A stretch of 14,131 bases of DNA from Holosporaceae bacterium 'Namur' (GTDB lineage Bacteria > Pseudomonadota > Alphaproteobacteria > Rickettsiales > Midichloriaceae), in contig JACGYV010000033.1 in the NCBI GenBank assembly GCA_014116815.1, positions 1 through 14,131 on the forward strand, read 5' to 3'. A model generated the notes under the pieces. That model saw nothing but the letters and a program-made list of their open reading frames with translations, was not told the DNA's origin and made no database searches. The position numbers and the translations under genes were made by a program. Shown here piece after piece: positions 1 through 5,821 of the stretch (the first letter of the stretch is position 1; each line of letters opens with the position of its first letter).

Positions 1-123
1 ATTATTTGAACATTGGAAACAAGGTAGAAAAGGCGTGTTCGCTTGATATGAGCCGTATGAGTCGAGAGGTTCACGTACGGTTCTGTGAGAGGCTAAGGGG
101 GAAGTTCCTTTAGTCTACTCGAC
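1..123 (+). mobile_element. Group II intron, 3' end (domains V and VI)
   Basis: Positions 50-83 form the 34-base domain V hairpin of a bacterial group II intron: GAGCCGTATGA on the left, a GAGA-type tip, and TACGGTTC on the right. Domain VI follows at about 84-117: GGCTAAGGG pairs with TCCTTTAGTC across a short loop, and an unpaired A in TCTACTC is the likely branch point. The CTACTCGAC ending at 123 matches the usual 3' boundary. Domains I-IV and any intron-encoded reverse transcriptase would lie left of the window. The first 49 bases hold no recognisable coding sequence and are probably the end of domain IV. The exact end could differ by a base or two. Confidence 0.85.
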
Positions 124-208
124 ATAAGTAGCGTATAACCCAGATAGAATGCGGCTAACTAGAATTAATGTAGTTTAACAAATATAATAAATAAGCATAA
201 TATATTAT

Positions 209-331
209 AGCTACCGTTGGAATTGTTTCTTACTTGGCTTTATGTTTTTAGAAAAAACTTTAGGATTTTCTTTTGCGAATTTAAATAGGGGTATCAGCAA
301 CATTTCTGCGAAAAGGTACGGTCTTAAATTT
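209..331 (+). repeat. Left arm of an inverted segmental duplication (uninterrupted copy)
   Basis: This 123-base segment recurs in inverted orientation at 500-830. Positions 209-285 match the reverse complement of 754-830 at 71 of 77 bases. Positions 288-331 match the reverse complement of 500-543 at all 44 bases. Here the two blocks are separated by only two bases. One frame is open across both blocks, from about 191 to the stop at 332-334, reading SYRWNCFLLGF near its start and ISAKRYGLKF at its end. Five of the six mismatches between copies fall at third positions of this frame, so it was probably coding once. I do not recognise the protein. It has no plausible start codon and looks like a gene remnant. 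Confidence 0.75.
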
Positions 332-499
332 TAATACTATCAACAAAATATGTTCCCATTGGTATAACATGTCTATAAGGCAATAGAGAAATATGTGTTA
401 ACCATTTGTCATCAATATATAATTCTTTGCATTGCTTTTGCATGGGTAGGAATAATTTTCGGGAAGCAAGTGTAGTTATTACATCATCTTTTTCTCTTG
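324..499 (-). pseudogene. Unidentified coding fragment between the inverted arms
   Basis: The minus strand is open from the edge of the right arm to a TAA at 324-326 inside the left arm, about 57 codons. The translation begins REKDDVITTLASRKL, contains CKELYIDDKWLTHISLLPY and ends YFVDSIKI. Amino-acid composition is protein-like, but the frame has no start at its left end. The first internal ATG gives only about 39 residues, and no ribosome-binding site is visible. I do not recognise it. It is most likely debris from the rearrangement that made the flanking duplication, and it may be chance. Confidence 0.3.
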
Positions 500-750
500 A
501 AATTTAAGACCGTACCTTTTCGCAGAAATGTTGCTGATACCCCAAATAAGGCACAAGCAATGCTTGAGGGTAGCCTATGTCCTATCTCATAGTTTTGTAA
601 TGTTCTGATGCTAATATTTAACATCGAAGCAAAATCCCTTTGTGAAAGATTATAGCCCCTTCTAATGTCTTTAATTTCTAATGGCTTTAAAGGAGGCCAA
701 TGCTCATTTCTTTTAAAGTATCTCAAAAATTTAATTTCCCAAGTTCTCAT
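484..750 (-). CDS. Chimeric Xre-family helix-turn-helix ORF, probably a remnant
   Basis: The ATG at 750 begins a protein starting MRTWEIKFLRYF. A helix-turn-helix of the HigA/YiaG type follows, with LSQRDFASMLNISIRTLQNYE as the DNA-contacting block and HRLPSSIACALF at the point where such antitoxins and regulators normally near their end. The last roughly 19 residues are encoded by the repeated block 500-543 and its edge, so the C-terminus is a fusion with foreign sequence read in a different frame. A longer version from a TTG at 822 would add 24 residues translated out of frame from the other repeat block; I reject it. No ribosome-binding site is seen. The helix-turn-helix is sound, but function as a regulator is doubtful. 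Confidence 0.5.
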   Translation of the reverse strand: MRTWEIKFLRYFKRNEHWPPLKPLEIKDIRRGYNLSQRDFASMLNISIRTLQNYEIGHRLPSSIACALFGVSATFLRKGTVLNFKRKR

Positions 751-830
751 ATTTTTAAGTTCACAAAAGAAAACCCCAAAGTTTTTTCTAAGAATATAAA
801 GCCAAGTAAGAAACAATTCCAACGGTAGCT
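500..830 (-). repeat. Right arm of the inverted duplication, split by a 210-base segment
   Basis: This is the inverted partner of 209-331. Its two homologous blocks (754-830 and 500-543) are separated by 210 bases (544-753) encoding a helix-turn-helix. Upstream on the minus strand the SYRW frame stays open to 884, reading through RPTGVIVSSYRW, which is more than the left copy retains. After the second block that frame ends QEKKMM and stop. The simplest reading is an unknown gene copied in inverted orientation, with this copy interrupted by a regulator fragment. Deletion of the regulator from the left copy is the alternative. The arms could pair into a large hairpin in single-stranded DNA or RNA. 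Confidence 0.7.
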
Positions 831-892
831 GGAAACTATCACGCCTGTAGGCCTATACAAACCACGAGTATTTAGAATCCTTATTTATTTTA

Positions 893-929
893 TTGATTTA
901 ATGTCGCGTGTAGTATACAATGTAATTGT
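893..929 (+). promoter_or_regulatory. Promoter and operator-like palindrome of the toxin-antitoxin operon
   Basis: A sigma-70-type promoter is readable: TTGATT (893-898), a 17-base spacer, then TACAAT (916-921). A perfect inverted repeat, ACAAT-GTA-ATTGT (917-929), overlaps the -10 and the expected transcription start. That is where an antitoxin or toxin-antitoxin complex usually binds to repress its own operon. The toxin start follows 17 bases after the palindrome. Autoregulation is inferred from position and symmetry only. Confidence 0.55.
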
Positions 930-946
930 TAAGCAAAGAATGATAA

Positions 947-1291
947 ATGAATAAAGCTGCTACTGAAAAAGTAATTGAGATTTATAATACAAATGGCAAG
1001 GAACCGATCAACCGGTGGTTAGATAGTTTAAAAGATATAACCGCTAGAGTAAAGGTTTTAAGAAGAATAGATAGATTGGTGCAGGGTAACTATGGTGATC
1101 ATAGGTATTTAAGTGGGGGACTATTTGAACTTAAGGTTGATTATGGAAAAGGATATAGGATTTATTGTGGTGAGAAAGGTAATAAAGTAGTAGTGTTACT
1201 TTGGGGAGGAGATAAGAGTAATCAGAGACAAGATATTGAAATAGCGAAAGAATATTATGAAAATTATTTAAGAAGGAGCACAAATGAGTAA
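947..1291 (+). CDS. RelE/ParE-superfamily toxin (HigB-like, phage Gp49-like / COG3657)
   Basis: This 114-residue protein fits the addiction-module killer family related to HI1419 and PF05973. It has an N-terminal helical hairpin (about 16-48, with PINRWLDSL and RVKVLRRIDRL), then the RelE-type beta sheet with LSGGLFELKVDYGKGYRIYC (55-74) and VVVLLWGGDKSNQ (81-93), and a C-terminal helix ending EYYENYL. Family members are mostly translation-dependent mRNA endonucleases acting in the cytoplasm. The length is full. The ATG at 947 has only a weak ribosome-binding site. It overlaps the antitoxin by 8 bases, so the two are one transcript with toxin first, the usual order in this subfamily. No damage is visible, and the module may be active. 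Confidence 0.85.
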   Translation: MNKAATEKVIEIYNTNGKEPINRWLDSLKDITARVKVLRRIDRLVQGNYGDHRYLSGGLFELKVDYGKGYRIYCGEKGNKVVVLLWGGDKSNQRQDIEIAKEYYENYLRRSTNE

Positions 1292-1622
1292 CACATTTAG
1301 AAATTATGATGAATTATTAGTTGAAAGATTAAAGAACCCACAAGAAGCACAAGCGTACTTGGAGGTAGCTATTAACGAATTTATTGAAGATCACGATAAA
1401 ACATCTTTTTTATATGCAATAAAAGTGATTGCAATAGCACAAGGAGGGTTAAGTAAGTTGTCTAAAAAGACGCATTTAAATAGGCAGAATTTATATAAAG
1501 CTCTTTCTAATAAAGGGAATCCTAAGCTTGATACCATAGGAAGTATCATAAATGGGTTAGGCTTTAAGATAAACATAGGCCTTAAATTGTCAAACGAGCA
1601 TGGTTCATTAAGTGCACACTGA
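1284..1622 (+). CDS. Antitoxin, HI1420/HigA-like helix-turn-helix protein (COG3636)
   Basis: This 112-residue partner of the preceding toxin belongs to the addiction-module antidote family (TIGR02684 type). The N-terminal part includes NPQEAQAYLEVAINEF (18-33), a hallmark of the family. An Xre-type helix-turn-helix follows: GGLSKLSKKTHLNRQNLYKAL (54-74), then NPKLDTIGSIINGLGFKI (79-96). It should neutralise the toxin by direct binding and repress the operon through the palindrome at 917-929. AAGGAG at 1273-1278 is a good ribosome-binding site for the ATG at 1284 and is much better than the toxin's, consistent with antitoxin being made in excess. No clear terminator follows. Confidence 0.85.
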   Translation: MSNTFRNYDELLVERLKNPQEAQAYLEVAINEFIEDHDKTSFLYAIKVIAIAQGGLSKLSKKTHLNRQNLYKALSNKGNPKLDTIGSIINGLGFKINIGLKLSNEHGSLSAH

Positions 1623-1766
1623 TTACTAGTATCAGCTATAGCGATTCCGTAAAGGCTTGAATTATATGAGTTTTACCGCAACTATTTTTCATAAAAATAT
1701 ATTATCATGTTTTTACCTTAAATCATGAGGATTATATTATACAATGATGTTGCTTATGCTTATTAC

Positions 1767-2795
1767 TTACATTGTTATACATGATGAACTTTCTTTAGCT
1801 ACATCATTAATTCTTCTTTCCAGCAATATCTTTGTCGTATGAGACCCTACTATACCAAGATAACTACTCTGCTTAAATCCTTTATTGTTTTGAATATCAA
1901 CTTTTGCACCTTGACGCAGCAATTCATTTGCCAGGTCATAGTATTGATTTTCTAAAGTAATATGCAAAGGAGTATTTCCTTCCTTATCTTGCAAATCATG
2001 ACTTTTTGTTTTCCAAATAATCCCTCCTTCCGTAGGGTACTTGGCTAGAAAAAGAGCCACATCAATATGTTCGTTTTTAAGTGCGGAATGCAATGGTGTA
2101 TTCTTATTCCTATAATTTTGCAAATATAAATTAGCACCGTTACTTACTAAATAACGGCAAGTCTTAATGTCTCCCTTGCTGGCGGCATAATGTAACGGTG
2201 TATTACCGTACCCGTCCTGAACATCAATATTTGCTCCATTTTCTATTAATGCTTGCATGCGTTTTAAATCTCCTTTCTCAACTACATAATGCAATACCGC
2301 TCGGCTCTCATCGGATAATTCATCTAAAAAAGCACCTTCTTTAAACAAGCTATTCACCTGCTGCCAGTTACCTTCTTTTGCCGCATTAGCAAGTTGCTTA
2401 CCTAACTCATGTCTGCGCTTTTGCTCTTCAATGTAGCTTTCCATAACCTTAGTTATATCTCTAAGTAATTGCTCTGCACGTTCTCTATCCATATCCGGAT
2501 CTTGCCATTGGTTTTCGCTCGGTGAGTAGTTACCTGCTTTCTCTGCGTTTGTTTGGTATGCCTTTTGTTTAGACCTGCTCCGTTCCTGTAACAAATAAGT
2601 ATCATATTCTAAGCGCAATTCTCTGTTACTTAAGACTTCATATGCAGCAGCAATTTTTTTAAAATTTTCTTCCGCAGCTTCCCTGTCCTCTGGGTTTTTA
2701 TCAGGATGTGACTTACGGGCTGCTTTATAATAAGATTTTCTTATCACTTCCTCCGTCGCATTATGTTCAACTTTTAAAATATCATAATAATTCAT
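1767..2795 (-). CDS. J-domain / ankyrin-repeat protein with C-terminal CaaX-like motif
   Basis: This 342-residue fusion has a canonical J domain at 1-66, with YYDILKV at the start, the HPD motif at 30-32 that stimulates DnaK/Hsp70 ATPase, and FKKIAAAYEVLS. A charged linker (about 67-133) follows, then ankyrin repeats from about 134 to 330; the clearest are GNTPLHYAASKGD (197-209), KNTPLHSALKNEH (231-243) and GNTPLHITLENQ (273-284). No zinc-finger or substrate-binding DnaJ region is present, so it is not housekeeping DnaJ. The last residues are SSSCITM, and CITM fits a CaaX prenylation box. Family knowledge suggests a co-chaperone that recruits an Hsp70 to an ankyrin-bound partner. Secretion into the host is inference. 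AGGAG lies just before the ATG. It is a single-gene unit divergent from the gene to its right. Confidence 0.85.
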   Translation of the reverse strand: MNYYDILKVEHNATEEVIRKSYYKAARKSHPDKNPEDREAAEENFKKIAAAYEVLSNRELRLEYDTYLLQERSRSKQKAYQTNAEKAGNYSPSENQWQDPDMDRERAEQLLRDITKVMESYIEEQKRRHELGKQLANAAKEGNWQQVNSLFKEGAFLDELSDESRAVLHYVVEKGDLKRMQALIENGANIDVQDGYGNTPLHYAASKGDIKTCRYLVSNGANLYLQNYRNKNTPLHSALKNEHIDVALFLAKYPTEGGIIWKTKSHDLQDKEGNTPLHITLENQYYDLANELLRQGAKVDIQNNKGFKQSSYLGIVGSHTTKILLERRINDVAKESSSCITM

Positions 2796-2992
2796 AATTG
2801 CTCCTAATTAACTTGCATACTCACGGTAAGTATACTTGACAACCATATTTTACAATTAAATTTGTATTAAATTACCCGAATTATTGTTAACTCCATTATG
2901 GATTTTTTTGTAATGATTGCGATATTGGTGACCAAGAAGGCTATACTTACAAAAAAATCGACTTTGCTAAAATCGGATCCAATAACGAATAT

Positions 2993-3496
2993 ATGAAGCT
3001 TTACGAACAGACACAGGACTACATTAAAACCTATACGCCCGCCTTAGTCAGATTTTTATATGCTAATCAGGATAAAATAAAATTGCAACCGGAAGATTTA
3101 GAATATATTGATAAACAATTTGCTAAGAAAGAGATCACAAATGGAGATTTATATTATAGTCATATTGTAAAACATAAGTTAGAAATCTATCAAAATATTC
3201 CTGACCAAAAACTTCTTAATAAAATTGCTTTTGTTGAACTTAAAGATGAAATATTAAAAATATTGCCTGGAAGTAATAAAGTTATTGAAGAAAAATGCCA
3301 ATCAATTTTATTAAAATTTGAAGCTGCCGACGCCTTCAGTAAGACAAGTAATATTGAAAAACTTCTTGGTTTGGAATCGGATATTTGCCCGACGCAACCT
3401 GAGTACTTTCCTTATAAACAATGTCAGGTTAAGGACTTTTCACTCCCTAATTTAGCTTTACCTATGAATATCGAAGGATTTGAAGGTGATTCATAA
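2993..3496 (+). CDS. Unknown protein, apparently 5'-frameshifted; likely true start at 2899
   Basis: The ORF from the first in-frame ATG gives 167 residues with no family I recognise. It is soluble and charged, predicted mostly helical, with no signal peptide or membrane segment. The frame remains open leftward to 2891 and reads convincingly (CNDCDIGDQEGYTYKKIDFA, then KIGSNNEY), but contains no start codon. An ATG at 2899-2901 lies one frame off, upstream of a run of seven T (2903-2909). One extra T would give a protein beginning MDFFCNDCDIG and running in frame to 3496, about 199 residues. No ribosome-binding site precedes 2993. The locus is therefore a recent frameshift, an assembly error at a homopolymer, or a gene using slippage. 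Confidence 0.6.
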   Translation: MKLYEQTQDYIKTYTPALVRFLYANQDKIKLQPEDLEYIDKQFAKKEITNGDLYYSHIVKHKLEIYQNIPDQKLLNKIAFVELKDEILKILPGSNKVIEEKCQSILLKFEAADAFSKTSNIEKLLGLESDICPTQPEYFPYKQCQVKDFSLPNLALPMNIEGFEGDS

Positions 3497-3547
3497 TCAT
3501 AACTTTATGTATAAGTTAAAAATTTAATTTATTTAATGTACCGAAGT

Positions 3548-3576
3548 TTGTTTACCTGTGGTTAATTAATTATACG
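3548..3576 (+). promoter_or_regulatory. Predicted promoter of the KGG-motif gene
   Basis: TTGTTT (3548-3553) and TATACG (3571-3576) are separated by 17 bases, a fair sigma-70-type match. The leader between it and the start contains a TTAATTAAT/ATTAATTAA inverted repeat (about 3562-3592) that could be an operator or a weak hairpin. The consensus match is only moderate in an AT-rich background. Confidence 0.4.
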
Positions 3577-3600
3577 TCTTAAAGATTAATTAATAGCTTA

Positions 3601-3608
3601 AAGGAGGT
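3601..3608 (+). promoter_or_regulatory. Strong ribosome-binding site of the KGG-motif gene
   Basis: AAGGAGGT is a near-perfect Shine-Dalgarno sequence, 8 bases before the ATG at 3617. It is the strongest in the window, where most genes have weak or no such site, and it suggests that this small protein is made in quantity. Confidence 0.8.
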
Positions 3609-3616
3609 ACTTAGTT

Positions 3617-3865
3617 ATGGCAGTTAATGAAAATAATAAGAATAAAACCTCAGAGAATTTAAGTGCAGACGAAAAGAAAAAAATGCATGATAATTATGCG
3701 GCAATGGGTCATGAAGGCGGTAAAATCGGCGGTAATGTTACTAAAGAAACTTACGGAAGCGAATTTTATCATGATATAGGTGAAAAAGGCGGTAATGCGC
3801 GTAAAGAGCAAATGGCTCATTCTTCTTCTTATACAAACAAAGAAGAAGATAAAGAGAATAAATAG
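3617..3865 (+). CDS. KGG-motif stress-induced protein (PF10685-like, GsiB/YciG type)
   Basis: This 82-residue, very hydrophilic protein has two glycine-rich repeats: MGHEGGKIGGN (30-40) and IGEKGGNARKEQ (54-65). They match the KGG repeat of bacterial general stress proteins and plant group 1 LEA proteins. The low-complexity ends are rich in N, K and E, and no hydrophobic core is evident, so it is probably intrinsically disordered. Relatives are induced by heat, osmotic stress or desiccation and are thought to protect macromolecules in the cytoplasm; the biochemistry is poorly defined. It stands alone, with its own promoter, a very strong ribosome-binding site and a rho-independent terminator, which fits a highly expressed monocistronic stress gene. 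Confidence 0.85.
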   Translation: MAVNENNKNKTSENLSADEKKKMHDNYAAMGHEGGKIGGNVTKETYGSEFYHDIGEKGGNARKEQMAHSSSYTNKEEDKENK

Positions 3866-3905
3866 TTTTATAGAAAGTTTTATATAATTAAAGTTCACAA
3901 CAAGG

Positions 3906-3934
3906 AGGGTAAAGTTTTAGGCTTTACCCTTTTT
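3906..3934 (+). terminator. Rho-independent terminator after the KGG-motif gene
   Basis: AGGGTAAAG (3906-3914) pairs perfectly with CTTTACCCT (3922-3930) across a 7-base loop. The run of T ending the second arm continues to 3934. The stem starts 40 bases after the KGG stop codon and reads only in the plus direction. Confidence 0.85.
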
Positions 3935-3989
3935 GTTTAGTCTACTCATAGATATGACTTTCCTCCTTCAAATTCTTACTACTTCACAA

Positions 3990-4017
3990 TTGACATAAAG
4001 CTTATATCCTTTATTTT
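3990..4017 (+). promoter_or_regulatory. Predicted promoter of the epimerase gene
   Basis: Consensus TTGACA (3990-3995), a 16-base spacer and TATTTT (4012-4017) lie just before the epimerase gene and after the preceding terminator. The predicted start gives a leader of about 20 bases, supporting the ATG at 4043 as the first codon. Confidence 0.5.
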
Positions 4018-4042
4018 CATCATAAAAAATGTTGCTAACTAA

Positions 4043-5176
4043 ATGGATAGTATAACAAAACTCTTAAAAAGGGAAAATTCCTCTATATCTGAAAACTCTA
4101 TGCTAAAATCTTCTTTCTCAGGTACTGCTGCCGGAATAGGAGCAATTCCGCTGTCCGGCGCAATAGATATAGCTGCTAAATTGGATGACGTTATAGAAGA
4201 TGTTATCGACCGATCTAAAATATTAGTTACCGGGTGCTCCGGCTTTATCGGGTTTCATGTTGCCAAATATCTTCTCGAGCAAAACTTTTCCGTGGTCGGG
4301 ATTGATAATATAAATAAATACTATTCCAAGCAGCTTAAGGAAAGCAGGACTAAATTATTAAAGCGGTATAAGAATTTTAAGTTTTATGAGGAAGATATAT
4401 GCGATTACGGCTTTTTAACCAAATTAGCTAAAAAGCATGAATTTAGGGATATCATTCATTTAGCGGCTCAGCCCGGCGTAAGATACTCGATTGAGAACCC
4501 TTTTGAGTATGAGAGAAGCAACGTGCAAGGGCACTTAAACATCCTTGAATTATGCCGCAATATACCAAACTTTAATAAGCTAGTTTATGCAAGCTCAAGC
4601 TCAGTCTACGGAAATAATAAGAAACTTCCCTTCTCTACTCAGGATAGAACGGATGAGCCGATATCATTATATGCGGCAACTAAAAAAGCTAACGAGCTGA
4701 TGAGCTATACTTATGCTCACCTTTACGGAATCAATTCTATCGGCTTAAGGTTCTTTACCGTGTACGGGCCTTATGGCAGGCCGGATATGGCTCCATTTAA
4801 GTTTACCAAGAACATTTTTGAAGAAAAGCCCATTGATGTTTACAACATGGGAAACATGAAAAGAGATTTTACATATATAAACGATATTGTTTACGGGGTT
4901 ATGGGAGCACTTAAATCAAGCTTTATTGGGCATAAAGTATATAACTTAGGTAACAGCAAAGCTGAAGATTTAAAGGAATTTATCCGTGTTATCGAGGAAT
5001 GCATAGGAAAGAAAGCAATAATTAATTATCAGCCCTTACAACCGGGGGATGTCGAAGAAACGTTTGCCGATATAAGTGAGGCTAAGCAGGATTTAGGCTT
5101 TATACCGGCAACTAATATATATACGGGAATACCTTTATTTGTAGATTGGTACAAAGAATATTATCTTGCCAAATAA
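4043..5176 (+). CDS. NAD-dependent sugar epimerase, UDP-glucuronate 4-epimerase-like, with N-terminal extension
   Basis: This 377-residue extended short-chain dehydrogenase/reductase converts a UDP-sugar at C4. The best match by memory is the CapI/LspL-type UDP-glucuronate 4-epimerases, which make UDP-galacturonate for surface polysaccharide. Seen: the NAD-binding TGCSGFIG (63-70), HLAAQPGVRYS (139-149), the SSSSVYG block (184-190), catalytic Y210-x3-K214 in YAATKKANE, GLRFFTVYGPYGRPDMA (234-250) and RDFTYIND (274-281). The core begins at about residue 58 (SKILVTG). The preceding 57 residues, including a glycine/alanine-rich stretch (27-46), are absent from the usual family. A TAA abuts the ATG on its left, and only M20 offers an alternative start, so the extension looks real. 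There is no clear ribosome-binding site. Exact substrate is uncertain. Confidence 0.82.
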   Translation: MDSITKLLKRENSSISENSMLKSSFSGTAAGIGAIPLSGAIDIAAKLDDVIEDVIDRSKILVTGCSGFIGFHVAKYLLEQNFSVVGIDNINKYYSKQLKESRTKLLKRYKNFKFYEEDICDYGFLTKLAKKHEFRDIIHLAAQPGVRYSIENPFEYERSNVQGHLNILELCRNIPNFNKLVYASSSSVYGNNKKLPFSTQDRTDEPISLYAATKKANELMSYTYAHLYGINSIGLRFFTVYGPYGRPDMAPFKFTKNIFEEKPIDVYNMGNMKRDFTYINDIVYGVMGALKSSFIGHKVYNLGNSKAEDLKEFIRVIEECIGKKAIINYQPLQPGDVEETFADISEAKQDLGFIPATNIYTGIPLFVDWYKEYYLAK

Positions 5177-5194
5177 TATTTTTTTATAAGCTAA

Positions 5195-5222
5195 TTGACA
5201 GAAATCGTGCATTCCTTATACT
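5195..5222 (+). promoter_or_regulatory. Predicted promoter of petA-petB
   Basis: TTGACA (5195-5200), a 16-base spacer and TATACT (5217-5222) form the best sigma-70-type promoter in the window. It lies shortly after the epimerase stop and 27 bases before petA, so the respiratory operon has its own transcription start. Confidence 0.65.
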
Positions 5223-5249
5223 TCCAATTATTAATTTTAAATTAAGAAA

Positions 5250-5813
5250 ATGACTGAGAACAAAGAAAACAATATAACTGAAAATACTTTGGAAGAAACT
5301 AATGAAGACGGAACTACAAGGAGAGACTTCATCGTGCTTACAGCCTCGGCAGTTGCATGTGCCGGTGCTGCAACCGCAGCTATTCCTTTTGTAAAATCAT
5401 TAGCGCCTGATAAAGCCGTGCTTGCAGTAGGCAGCACAGAGGTTGATATATCAAAAATTAATGAAGGTGAAAGCGTTACCGTTATGTGGCGCGGGCAACC
5501 GGTGTTTGTAAGGCACAGAACCGATAAAGAAATCGAACAAGCAAGAGCCGTACAAATTTCCGAGTTGAAAGACCCTCAAGATGACTCGGACAGAGTAAAA
5601 AAAGGCCATGAAAAATGGTTGATAACAGTTGGAGTATGCACCCATTTAGGCTGCGTTCCGCTTGGATATAAAGGGGATTACCAAGGATGGTTCTGTCCTT
5701 GTCATGGTTCTGAATATGATACTTCAGGAAGAATAAGAAGAGGCCCTGCCCCAACTAATCTTGCTATTCCTCCTTATGAATTTGTTAGCGATACTACTAT
5801 AAAAATAGGATAA
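5250..5813 (+). CDS. petA: Ubiquinol-cytochrome c reductase iron-sulfur (Rieske) subunit
   Basis: This 187-residue Rieske protein of the bc1 complex transfers electrons from ubiquinol to cytochrome c1 on the periplasmic side. A twin-arginine export motif, TRRDFI (23-28), precedes the single membrane anchor (about 29-51), which stays as the N-terminal anchor. The cluster-binding boxes are CTHLGC (130-135) and CPCHGS (149-154); C130, H132, C149 and H152 are the expected 2Fe-2S ligands, and C135 and C151 the expected disulphide. GPAP (165-168) follows as in the family. Length is normal, though the hydrophilic tail before the Tat motif is somewhat long. It is transcribed with petB, with a gap of 8 bases. 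Confidence 0.95.
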   Translation: MTENKENNITENTLEETNEDGTTRRDFIVLTASAVACAGAATAAIPFVKSLAPDKAVLAVGSTEVDISKINEGESVTVMWRGQPVFVRHRTDKEIEQARAVQISELKDPQDDSDRVKKGHEKWLITVGVCTHLGCVPLGYKGDYQGWFCPCHGSEYDTSGRIRRGPAPTNLAIPPYEFVSDTTIKIG

Positions 5814-5821
5814 TTATAAAA

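Noticed and set aside
484..822. Longer version of the helix-turn-helix ORF starting at a TTG at 822
   Set aside because: The added 24 residues are read from the repeated block in a frame where differences between copies are not at third positions; the other frame shows the coding signature. The ATG at 750 is the better start.
1391..1576. Minus-strand ORF of 61 residues
   Set aside because: It lies wholly inside the antitoxin gene in another frame, with no ribosome-binding site or recognisable protein.
1741..1775. ACAATG...CATTGT inverted repeat around the stop of the J-domain/ankyrin gene
   Set aside because: A 6-base stem with a loop over 20 bases and no T run; not a convincing terminator.
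2814..2842. Minus-strand promoter TTGTCA-17-TATGCA for the J-domain/ankyrin gene
   Set aside because: The -10 matches poorly, and the predicted start would fall at the ribosome-binding site. TATACT at 2829-2834 is an alternative, but its -35 is badly spaced. Left uncalled.
2836..2870. TTGACA at 2836-2841 as the -35 of a promoter for the gene starting at 2899
   Set aside because: No acceptable -10 lies 16-18 bases downstream; the nearest AT-rich hexamers are badly spaced.
3659..3898. Minus-strand ORF of 79 residues, rich in F and I
   Set aside because: It is the antisense shadow of the KGG-motif gene. The plus strand has the strong ribosome-binding site, repeats and terminator.
5237..5754. 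Minus-strand ORFs opposite petA
   Set aside because: petA is unambiguous on the plus strand, with complete cluster-binding motifs; the antisense frames have no family features.
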